From contig NZ_OCTP01000011.1 in assembly GCF_900232825.1 (NCBI RefSeq), forward strand, positions 583,262 to 647,261: DNA of 64,000 nucleotides. Reading direction: 5' to 3'. The stretch is from Anaerococcus sp. Marseille-P3625 (lineage in GTDB: Bacteria > Bacillota > Clostridia > Tissierellales > Peptoniphilaceae). Numbering within the stretch: the first letter of the stretch is position 1; the number at the start of each line of letters is the position of its first letter. The notes beneath the pieces were generated by a model. The model did no database searches, was not told the DNA's origin, and worked only from the letters and a program-made list of their open reading frames with translations. Both the position numbers and the translations under genes were made by a program. This document shows, piece by piece, positions 45,945 to 52,689 of the stretch.

Positions 45945-47693
45945 TTATTTTCTTTTTTTGAAAACTACAAAAGCTGAGCTTGCTCCTACTAAAGTTAGGG
46001 CAATATTTGCTAGATCGTAAACGCCTGTTTTTGGGTTTTTGTTTTCTGCTACTTTGTTAGCAGCTTTTGGTTGGTCTACATTTGCTTTTTTGGTTTTTTC
46101 TATTTCTTTTTTGATTTCTTTGTTGATTTGTTCTTCATCAAATTTGTATTCTGGTAGCATTGCTGCTAATTTGTCAGAAACTTTGAATGCTTTTGTATGA
46201 TCGCCTTTTTCTATATAAGCTTTTACTTCATCTCTAAAGATTGACATGATTTTGTAAACTTGATCAGCAAGTTTGATAGAAATTCCTGTTGCCTTATCGC
46301 GTGCAAGTTCTGGATTTTCTTCAAAATATTTTAGCATATCTTTATCTACGGATTTTTGTTGGTCAATGATTGATTGTTGAACTTTTTCGATGTAAGCTTG
46401 CATACCAGAATCTAGGTCTAGTTTGTAGTTATTCATTCCTAAAGTATTTAGTTCGTTAAATAAGCCGTTAAAGCTGTCATCGCCAACTTCAGATACTTCT
46501 GGTTTATATTTTTCATGAACATCTTTTATCATAGCTGCATAGTAAGGAACAAATACTGTGTAGGTTGCATCTGCAATTCCTAACCATTGTAGGGTTGCTA
46601 ATTCTTTTGGCATATCTTTACGAAGTTCAAGAACGTGAACTTCCATTTGGTTTTTGTTGCCTATTGGATAGATATCTTTATCTTTGGTTGAATCGTATTG
46701 TGTACCAATTCCTCTTTGTTTTAAGATATTTAAAACTTCAAGAGTTGAAAGTTTTCTATTAGCTTCTCTAAACATTGAAACATTACCAGAATCGTTAGTA
46801 ATATCTTCAACCTTTAAGCCTTTTGTATATTCTGGGTTGATATAATTTAGACCTTGCCAATATCTACTAGCTGAACCTTTTCTAACTTCTTTTGCATAAG
46901 TTCTTGTTATATCAATATTGCCATTTTCATCTCTTTTTATAAATCCATATTCTTCTGGAAGAGAAACTAAGCCTTTTGATGCGATGACATTTTCCTTATC
47001 GTTAATATCAATGCCTCTCATTTGGAACATATTTGGTTGAACAACTACTTTGTCTTTTGGCATTTTTACTGCTACATATTGATGACCTGATAAGATATCC
47101 ATATGCCATACCTCATCCTTATCGCCTATCATAAGTGAGTTATTTTCGCCAGCACCATATTCATCAAGTATTTTTGCAATAAATTCTATACCTTCTCTAG
47201 CAGTTTTTGCATTTCCAAGTGTTAAGCTTTCGAGAGAAACTTCTGTCAAACCACCATCTTTAAGTGGATCAACAAGTTTAGCATAATTATTATAATAAGT
47301 AGAAACAGTTGCAGTCATGCCAACACCATGTTCGTTAACTCCAACTTCACCATAAGCTTGACCGACAACGTTTCCATCTTGGTCAACTGGTTGATCTGTA
47401 AATTCTTTAGAATCTCTTACATAAGTATATCTGTAGGTTTTATCAGGCATTGTTGTAGAAAAACCATCAGCATCTGAGTAAGTTGTACCTTCTTTATATT
47501 CCTTTTCTTCAGAAACACCCAAAATCTTTGTAGAATTGTCAGATAAATCCTCACTTCTTCCGTAATAAGTACTTCCATTTTCAGATTGTTCTTCACCAAC
47601 ATAAAGACCTGTACAAGCAAGAGATGTTGATGTAGCTGAGAAAACTAGCATAGTAGCAAGAGCTGCGCTAAGAATTTTTTTACCCTTTTTCAT
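45945..47693 (-). CDS. C69 family dipeptidase with sortase anchor
   Basis: This 582-residue surface Ntn-hydrolase of the PepD/C69 family has a signal peptide ending before Cys27 (SLACTGLYVGEE); that Cys is the family's nucleophile once exposed. Typical C69 segments follow (STYYGRSEDLSDN, EVGVNEHGVGMTATVS, WHMDILSGHQYVAVKM). The C-terminus is a variant sorting signal, NPKTG, with a hydrophobic helix and KKRK tail. It would release dipeptides at the wall for amino-acid fermentation. The frame is open to 47726, but GGAGG four bases before the ATG at 47693 fixes the start. Confidence 0.88.
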   Translation of the reverse strand: MKKGKKILSAALATMLVFSATSTSLACTGLYVGEEQSENGSTYYGRSEDLSDNSTKILGVSEEKEYKEGTTYSDADGFSTTMPDKTYRYTYVRDSKEFTDQPVDQDGNVVGQAYGEVGVNEHGVGMTATVSTYYNNYAKLVDPLKDGGLTEVSLESLTLGNAKTAREGIEFIAKILDEYGAGENNSLMIGDKDEVWHMDILSGHQYVAVKMPKDKVVVQPNMFQMRGIDINDKENVIASKGLVSLPEEYGFIKRDENGNIDITRTYAKEVRKGSASRYWQGLNYINPEYTKGLKVEDITNDSGNVSMFREANRKLSTLEVLNILKQRGIGTQYDSTKDKDIYPIGNKNQMEVHVLELRKDMPKELATLQWLGIADATYTVFVPYYAAMIKDVHEKYKPEVSEVGDDSFNGLFNELNTLGMNNYKLDLDSGMQAYIEKVQQSIIDQQKSVDKDMLKYFEENPELARDKATGISIKLADQVYKIMSIFRDEVKAYIEKGDHTKAFKVSDKLAAMLPEYKFDEEQINKEIKKEIEKTKKANVDQPKAANKVAENKNPKTGVYDLANIALTLVGASSAFVVFKKRK

Positions 47694-47760
47694 TTTTCCT
47701 CCATTATAAAATAAAATTGATATCAACGAAATGATTTCGTTTTCATACCCGTCAATACAA

Positions 47761-47788
47761 GTATAACATTGGGTAAAATTTTGTCAAT
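47761..47788 (-). promoter_or_regulatory. Promoter of the C69 dipeptidase gene
   Basis: On the leftward strand TTGACA (47788-47783), 16 bases, TATACT (47766-47761), about 70 bases before the start codon. Confidence 0.6.
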
Positions 47789-47870
47789 ATAGAAAAATAA
47801 AAAATTTTTTTAACCAATTATTTGTCAAAATAAAGAAAGATTGAGAAATCATTATTTTCTGAAGAATGTG

Positions 47871-47899
47871 TTGAAAATATGTGCAAAAGACAATATAGT
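47871..47899 (+). promoter_or_regulatory. Promoter of the first NPKTG surface protein gene
   Basis: TTGAAA, 17 bases, TATAGT, about 47 bases before the ATG at 47947; GGAGG follows in the leader. It is divergent from the dipeptidase promoter. Confidence 0.55.
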
Positions 47900-47946
47900 A
47901 ATAACAAATAATAAGTAATATCATTTACTTAAAAAAGGAGGAAATT

Positions 47947-48801
47947 ATGAAAATGAAAAAAATGCTAGCGTTTGCACTTGCTGGTGCATTGCTAATCGGA
48001 GGGGGTGGCAAAGCTATATCAACAGCTTATGCAGCAGGAGATCCAGTACCAGCTGAGAATACTAATACTCCACTAACCCATCAATTTATAGCTAGCTATA
48101 TTGATGTTGATACAGGTAAAAAAATTATTGATGATGTAGAAAATGGCTCAAAAAAAGATTTCCCTGGATACAAATGGGTTAAAACAAATGAAGGAGATTT
48201 GATAGTAACCTATTATTACCAAAAAACTGACGACAAAAAACCTAACGACGACAATAAACCTAACGATGACAATAAAAAACAAGGATTTATTGTAACCGTT
48301 AACGTATTTGGTCCACACAGTGATCAAGCTATCGAAACGACATTTTATGATAGCAAGGAATATGGTGAAGACAAAGATCATATCAGAGAACTAGCAAGCT
48401 CATTAGTAAGCATAAAATACACACCAGACTTTAGTCTAGAAATCCTAAACTACGGTCTAACTCTAAACTATTATCTACATGATGGTGCTGATGGCAGAGA
48501 TTCTAATATAATAGATAGAGATACTAATGATGGTACTGATTCAGAAGATGAAGATAAAGCTAAAGATTTAATAGATAAGTTAAATAAAAATACAGAAGAA
48601 ATCGTAAAAATTTTAAAAGAAAACGAAGCTAACCAAGAAAAAGAACCAGACAAAAAACCAGATGAAAAACCTGAAAAGAAACCAGAAAACAAAGACAAAA
48701 ATTCAAACCCAAAAACTGGTGTAGCAGGAATTTCACTAGCAGCAGGAACACTTGCAGCAGCAAGTGCAGCTTTAGTAGCTACAAAAAAGAAAAATAAATA
48801 G
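47947..48801 (+). CDS. NPKTG-anchored surface protein, short paralogue
   Basis: The 284 residues comprise a signal peptide (1-30, ending STAYAAG), a MucBP-like unit (about 45-92; IASYIDVDTGKKIIDDVENG) and a Lys/Asp/Pro linker. An unnamed about 67-residue module (113-179; FIVTVNVFGPHSDQAIETTF to LEILNYGLTLNYYLHD) follows. Next come a 30-residue helical repeat (201-230), a Lys/Pro-rich wall-spanning stretch, NPKTG (254-258), a hydrophobic helix and KKKNK. The module and everything after it are closely similar to the next gene. It is probably covalently linked to peptidoglycan by sortase. Function unknown; adhesion is a guess. Confidence 0.82.
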   Translation: MKMKKMLAFALAGALLIGGGGKAISTAYAAGDPVPAENTNTPLTHQFIASYIDVDTGKKIIDDVENGSKKDFPGYKWVKTNEGDLIVTYYYQKTDDKKPNDDNKPNDDNKKQGFIVTVNVFGPHSDQAIETTFYDSKEYGEDKDHIRELASSLVSIKYTPDFSLEILNYGLTLNYYLHDGADGRDSNIIDRDTNDGTDSEDEDKAKDLIDKLNKNTEEIVKILKENEANQEKEPDKKPDEKPEKKPENKDKNSNPKTGVAGISLAAGTLAAASAALVATKKKNK

Positions 48802-48828
48802 AACTTACTAGGAAAATAGTAAATTGCG

Positions 48829-48867
48829 AAACACAAGGGATATATTTTCTCTTGTGTTTTGTTTAAT
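48829..48867 (+). terminator. Terminator of the short NPKTG protein gene
   Basis: AAACACAAG and CTTGTGTTT arms around a 13-base loop, followed by a T-rich stretch, 28 bases after the stop codon. Confidence 0.75.
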
Positions 48868-48976
48868 TTTTATTTTTACCCGTATTTATTTTTCAAATAC
48901 AAAATAAATTTTTCCCAATAAGCAAATTTTTCTTATAAAATTTACTTTAATAGCATTAGTTAATGACCCAAATTTA

Positions 48977-49004
48977 TTGAATTAATAGACTTTTCTAATA
49001 TAAT
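48977..49004 (+). promoter_or_regulatory. Promoter of the long NPKTG surface protein gene
   Basis: TTGAAT, 16 bases, TATAAT, 44 bases before the ATG at 49049. Confidence 0.55.
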
Positions 49005-49048
49005 ATATACAAGGATAATTTATCTAATTGTTTTCAAAGGAGGAAAAT

Positions 49049-50869
49049 ATGAAAGCAAAAAAATTACTAGCTGTCGCATTAGCAGCTGGAATGTTAATTG
49101 GTGGAGGAACTAAAGCCCTAGATTTAGCTATTCCTACAGCTTATGCACAAGAAGAAAAATCTCTCGATCAACTTAAAGCCGAATTAAAAGAAGCTCAAGA
49201 CAAAAAAGCTAAACTTGAACATGATAAAGATTTTAACGAAAAAGCATTAGCTGATACTGAAAAATTATTAGAAAACCAAAATTTAGATTGGCAAAGACGA
49301 GCACGCCTTGAAGCATATAAGAAAAGTGCAGAAGAGAATTTAGCAAAAATAAATAAAGCTTTACCAGAAGTTGAAAAGCAAATTGCTGATTTAGAAGCTA
49401 AAATTAAAAATGCAACACCAGCAGCAGTTTTTACAATCGAAGTAACTACCACAAAACCAGATGGAAGTGTCGCAAAATCTACTGTAACTGGTAAAGACGT
49501 AGAAGAAGCTAAAAAAAATGTTGCAGAAAAAGCTGAAAAAATCGACGGTTATAAGGTAAAAATTGACTTTAGCGCTGATAATAAAACAGCTAACGTAACT
49601 TATGAAAAAGAAGAAAAACAAGTTAAAACTTGGGATCTTAATACAAGTTTACAAATATATTGCTTAACATTCCCACTATACCGAGACGTTCCAGGAGCTA
49701 CAATAACTTTAACCAATAATGAAACTGGTGCAATTGTACACACTTATACAACAACTGCTGATGGTGATGGTTATTCCCACGCTGATATACCAGAAGGAAA
49801 TTACACCCTTACTGTAACAAGCTTACCAACAGGCGGAATATTAGCAGGCAAAACCTACGTATGGGATGGACCAAGTTCTAGACAAGTCACTATACCAGGT
49901 CCGGCTTCACAACCATTCCATATAAAAGAACTAACAACTGTAACATATAGATTTAAAGATACTGAAGGAAATGTAATAGCTCCAGAAGAAACAACTCAAT
50001 TAGATCGAACTGGGGCATATCAACTTATGAAAGTAAAAGGTTTGCCAAAACCAAAAGCTATTGAAAATTACAAATTTTTAAAACTTGAACAAGATGGAAA
50101 TATATTTAAAGGAAGTGGCTCCTTCACCTATATCTATCAAAAAATCTCAACTAAATACGTAGATACCGAAGGTAAGGAAATTGCTCCAGAAGAAAAAGGC
50201 AAAAAAGACAAAAAAGACATTGATGGTTATACTTACCTAAGAACTAATGAAGATGAAAATGGTAGCTTAACTCATGTTTATATAAGAAATCTAGTAATCA
50301 CAGTTCACATTTACAAACCAAGAGATAATAGAGTATTTAAAACAGAATGGTACCACAGCAAAGATTATGGCTTGGATATTGAACATACTAGAGGTGTAAT
50401 TAGCAATTTGGTAGCTATAAACTATTCTCCAAATTACAGACTAGAAATATTAGATAACGGCTTAACCTTAAACTATTATCTATTGGATGATAGCAAAGTA
50501 GCAGAAAACGGAAGCAAAACTGAAGAAGAAACCGGAAAGAAACCGGATACAAAACCAGAAGATAAACCAGAAATCAAACCTGAAGATGAAAAGGAAAATT
50601 CTGACGAAAATAAGGCAAAAGATTTAATAGATAAATTAAATAAAAATACAGCTGAAATCGAAAGAATCCTAAAAGAAAACGAAGCTAATCAAGAAAAAGA
50701 ACCTGACAAAAAACCTGACAAAAAACCAGAGAATAAACCTGAAAAGAAACCAGAAAAGAAAGATAAAAAATCAAACCCAAAAACTGGTGTAGCAGGAATC
50801 TCAATGGTAGCTGGATCTCTAGCACTAGCAAGTGCAGCTTTAGTAGCTACAAAAAAGAAAAATAAATAA
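49049..50869 (+). CDS. NPKTG-anchored surface protein, long paralogue
   Basis: The 606 residues comprise a signal peptide (1-34, ending PTAYAQ), a coiled coil (about 37-122), a beta region (125-190) and a Cna-B/SpaA-like fold (about 205-292; VPGATITLTNNETGAIVHTY). Two MucBP-like units follow (297-365; 366-414). The unnamed module shared with the upstream paralogue (416-480; LEILDNGLTLNYYLLDD), one 30-residue helical repeat (520-548), a Lys/Pro-rich wall region, NPKTG (576-580), a helix and KKKNK complete it. AAAGGAGG six bases before 49049 fixes the start; a frame-open ATG at 49028 is unlikely. Extended modular architecture suggests an adhesin. Confidence 0.85.
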   Translation: MKAKKLLAVALAAGMLIGGGTKALDLAIPTAYAQEEKSLDQLKAELKEAQDKKAKLEHDKDFNEKALADTEKLLENQNLDWQRRARLEAYKKSAEENLAKINKALPEVEKQIADLEAKIKNATPAAVFTIEVTTTKPDGSVAKSTVTGKDVEEAKKNVAEKAEKIDGYKVKIDFSADNKTANVTYEKEEKQVKTWDLNTSLQIYCLTFPLYRDVPGATITLTNNETGAIVHTYTTTADGDGYSHADIPEGNYTLTVTSLPTGGILAGKTYVWDGPSSRQVTIPGPASQPFHIKELTTVTYRFKDTEGNVIAPEETTQLDRTGAYQLMKVKGLPKPKAIENYKFLKLEQDGNIFKGSGSFTYIYQKISTKYVDTEGKEIAPEEKGKKDKKDIDGYTYLRTNEDENGSLTHVYIRNLVITVHIYKPRDNRVFKTEWYHSKDYGLDIEHTRGVISNLVAINYSPNYRLEILDNGLTLNYYLLDDSKVAENGSKTEEETGKKPDTKPEDKPEIKPEDEKENSDENKAKDLIDKLNKNTAEIERILKENEANQEKEPDKKPDKKPENKPEKKPEKKDKKSNPKTGVAGISMVAGSLALASAALVATKKKNK

Positions 50870-50882
50870 TAGATACTAAAAC

Positions 50883-50913
50883 AAAAGCATAAGGAAAAAC
50901 CTTATGCTTTTTT
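50883..50913 (+). terminator. Terminator of the long NPKTG protein gene
   Basis: AAAAGCATAAGG and CCTTATGCTTTT arms around AAAAA, followed by T residues, 14 bases after the stop. Confidence 0.85.
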
Positions 50914-50932
50914 ATTGGAGAAAAATGAAAGA

Positions 50933-51075
50933 GAAGCCGAGATGTTTCGACTCCATGTATCTATCGATACATTCCGCTCAACATGCCAGGTCTTGGTTTA
51001 ACAAACTAACAAAAAAATTTGTAGAGCAAACTTCACTAGCCATTGCTCCACATATTGGTATCCTAAGCGAACGAA
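50933..51075. repeat. Intergenic repeat, copy 1
   Basis: The core begins AGCCGAGATGTTTCGACTCC, continues with a short palindrome ATCTATCGATA, then TTCCGCTCAACATGCCAGG. The same sequence recurs at 51356 and 52430. An ORF can be read across it but overlaps other copies in different frames and lacks a ribosome-binding site. Confidence 0.8.
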
Positions 51076-51173
51076 TATATTCTAAAGCCATGCATACTGC
51101 AAAAGTAGTCCCATCTTTTGCTAGCCTTGAACGAAAAACCTTGCGCCATGACACCCTTAACAAAAAAAACATT

Positions 51174-51303
51174 CCCCAGCATCATGAATAAACAGCCCCA
51201 ACCCCTTGGCATCATGAACAAACGACCCCACCCCCCTAGCATCCTGAGCAAAAACATCACCCCCCTGGCATCCTGAGCGAACGAAGTGAGTCGAAGGATC
51301 TCC
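51174..51303. repeat. Decaying tandem array of about 30 bp units
   Basis: Four imperfect units (GCATCATGAATAAACAGCCC, GCATCATGAACAAACGACCC, GCATCCTGAGCAAAAACATC, GCATCCTGAGCGAACGAAGT) are separated by C-rich CCCCTTGG-like spacers. The last ends GAACGAAGTGAGTCGAAGGA, the tail of the intergenic repeat. It is not a CRISPR: units touch one another, with no unique spacers. Confidence 0.7.
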
Positions 51304-51317
51304 TTGCAAAAATTAAA

Positions 51318-51470
51318 TATAAGCAAATTTTTAGGCTTTAGAATAACAAAAACAAAGCCGAGATGTTTCGACTCCATGTATCTATCGATACATTCCGCTC
51401 AACATGCCAGGCCTTGGTGTAACTTACTAACAAAAAATTGGTAGAGAAAACTTCAAAAGCCATTGCCTCA
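51318..51470. repeat. Intergenic repeat, copy 2
   Basis: The copy starts with AAGCAAATTTTTAGGC, then AATAACAAAAACAAAGCCG and the core of copy 1 nearly base for base; it decays after AAGCCATTGCC. Confidence 0.8.
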
Positions 51471-51533
51471 AATAAAGTAGTCTTAAATTAGAAGGGATTA
51501 AGCAAAACTTAAGGCTAAAATAATGACAACGCA

Positions 51534-51584
51534 TTGACACTGCACGAATTTCATCATATAATAATCTCAAGGGAGATGATGAAA
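51534..51584 (+). promoter_or_regulatory. Promoter and palindromic operator of the toxin-antitoxin pair
   Basis: A perfect consensus promoter, TTGACA (51534-51539), 17 bases, TATAAT (51557-51562), precedes the antitoxin. An inverted repeat TTTCATCA (51549-51556) and TGATGAAA (51577-51584) brackets the -10 and the Shine-Dalgarno sequence and reaches the first base of the start codon. A repressor bound here would block both transcription and ribosome access. Confidence 0.75.
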
Positions 51585-51856
51585 TGGCTACAACAAATTT
51601 AAACATAAGGACAGATAAAGAAATAAAAGAAGCAGCAGAAAAAATCTACTCCAGTTTAGGTTTAAATATGACTACTGCAATTAATATGTTTTTAAGGGCA
51701 AGTATTAGAGAAAGCGGTATTCCTTTTGATTTAAAACTTGATGTTCCAAGTGATGAAACTATAAAAGCCATAGAAGAAGGAAGAATGATAGCTAAGGATA
51801 ATAAAGTCAGCTCTTACGATAATATGGATGATTTGAGGAAAGCCCTTGAAGTATAA
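51584..51856 (+). CDS. dinJ: RelB/DinJ family antitoxin
   Basis: This 90-residue ribbon-helix-helix antitoxin (TTNLNIRTDKEIKEAAEKIY, LGLNMTTAINMFLRASIRES, GIPFDLKLD) has a toxin-binding C-terminal tail. GGGAG lies 8-9 bases before the ATG. Its 3' end overlaps the toxin gene by 11 bases, typical of co-translated pairs. It should repress its own promoter through the palindrome upstream. Confidence 0.9.
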   Translation: MATTNLNIRTDKEIKEAAEKIYSSLGLNMTTAINMFLRASIRESGIPFDLKLDVPSDETIKAIEEGRMIAKDNKVSSYDNMDDLRKALEV

Positions 51857-52124
51857 GATAAAGTTTACTAGTAGATTTAAAAAAGATCTAAAGCAGGCTA
51901 AAAAACAAGGTAAAGATATTGAAATGCTCTTTGATGTTATTGAGAAAATAGCAAATGATGAAACTCTTGATGGAAAATATAGAGATCATTCATTAACCGG
52001 AAATTACAAAGGGACTCGAGAATGTCATATAGAGCCAGATTTTTTGTTGATATATGAAAAAATAGAAGAGGTTTTAGTGTTATCTCTAGTAAGAACTGGC
52101 TCACACTCTGATTTATTTAAGTAA
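51846..52124 (+). CDS. yafQ: YafQ/RelE family toxin (mRNA interferase)
   Basis: This 92-residue toxin of the RelE fold (FTSRFKKDLKQAKKQGKDIE, DHSLTGNYKGTRECHIEPDF, LLIYEKIEEVLVLSLVRTGS, HSDLF) matches YafQ, including the C-terminal HSxLF. It cleaves mRNA at the ribosome in the family. The start is TTG, seven bases after GAGG, inside the antitoxin gene. Confidence 0.9.
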   Translation: MKYKIKFTSRFKKDLKQAKKQGKDIEMLFDVIEKIANDETLDGKYRDHSLTGNYKGTRECHIEPDFLLIYEKIEEVLVLSLVRTGSHSDLFK

Positions 52125-52136
52125 CAACAGGATTTA

Positions 52137-52343
52137 TTGCTTAAAAAGAACTTATGGCTTATATTGGCAATAATCGCATTTATTACACTTATATTATCAA
52201 TATATATGTCATATAAGACAGGAAAAACAGAATATGCATGGATAATTGGAACTATGCTTTTTGGTATAGGGTGTGGAAGTAGATATAATAACGAGAAAAA
52301 GAAAAAAATTGCAATAGAAAAAGTCATTGCATTTGAATTATAA
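52137..52343 (+). CDS. Small two-helix membrane protein
   Basis: This 68-residue protein has two hydrophobic helices (LWLILAIIAFITLILSIYM and YAWIIGTMLFGIGCGSR) and a basic C-terminus. The start is TTG at 52137 with only a weak AGGA upstream. It lies 12 bases after the toxin stop and before a terminator, so it may be the third gene of the toxin-antitoxin operon. I do not recognise the family. Confidence 0.5.
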   Translation: MLKKNLWLILAIIAFITLILSIYMSYKTGKTEYAWIIGTMLFGIGCGSRYNNEKKKKIAIEKVIAFEL

Positions 52344-52380
52344 ACGATTAGAAATAAAAAATCTAGTCGTTTTTTTATTT
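52342..52380 (+). terminator. Terminator after the toxin-antitoxin operon
   Basis: AAACGATTAGA and TCTAGTCGTTT arms (one mismatch) around nine bases, followed by T7. Confidence 0.75.
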
Positions 52381-52390
52381 AAGAAAGAAT

Positions 52391-52645
52391 ACAAGCAAAT
52401 TTTTGGGCGTTAGAATAACAAAAACAAAGCCGAGATGTTTCGACTCCATGTATTTATCGATACATTCCGCTCAACATGCCAGGCCTTGGTGTAACAAACT
52501 AACAAAAAAATTTGTAGAGAAAACTTTACAAGCCATTGCCCCACATATTGGCATCATAAGCGAAAAACACCCCCTTGGCATCCTTGAGCGAACAACACCA
52601 CCCCTAGCACATACTGAGCGAACGAAGTGAGTCGAAGGATCTCTT
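52391..52645. repeat. Intergenic repeat, copy 3
   Basis: This full-length copy has the AAGCAAATTTTTGGGC lead-in, the AGCCGAGATGTTTCGACTCC core, two GCATCC/AGCACA-type units and the tail GAGCGAACGAAGTGAGTCGA. Together with a terminator it fills the 345 bases between the small membrane protein and the next gene; no gene is seen. Confidence 0.8.
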
Positions 52646-52656
52646 ATTTATTTCAC

Positions 52657-52682
52657 TAAAAAAGGAGCAGTTTTTCTGCTCC
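52657..52682 (-). terminator. Terminator of the secreted repeat protein gene
   Basis: Read leftward, GGAGCAG-AAAAA-CTGCTCC followed by U6, 8 bases after the stop at 52690. Confidence 0.85.
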
Positions 52683-52689
52683 CATTTTG

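Noticed and set aside
50904-51191. 95-codon rightward ORF
   Set aside because: It is a reading through intergenic repeat copy 1; the same repeat is read in other frames in other copies.
51174-51303. CRISPR-like array
   Set aside because: Units are degenerate and contiguous, without unique spacers, and no cas genes are present.
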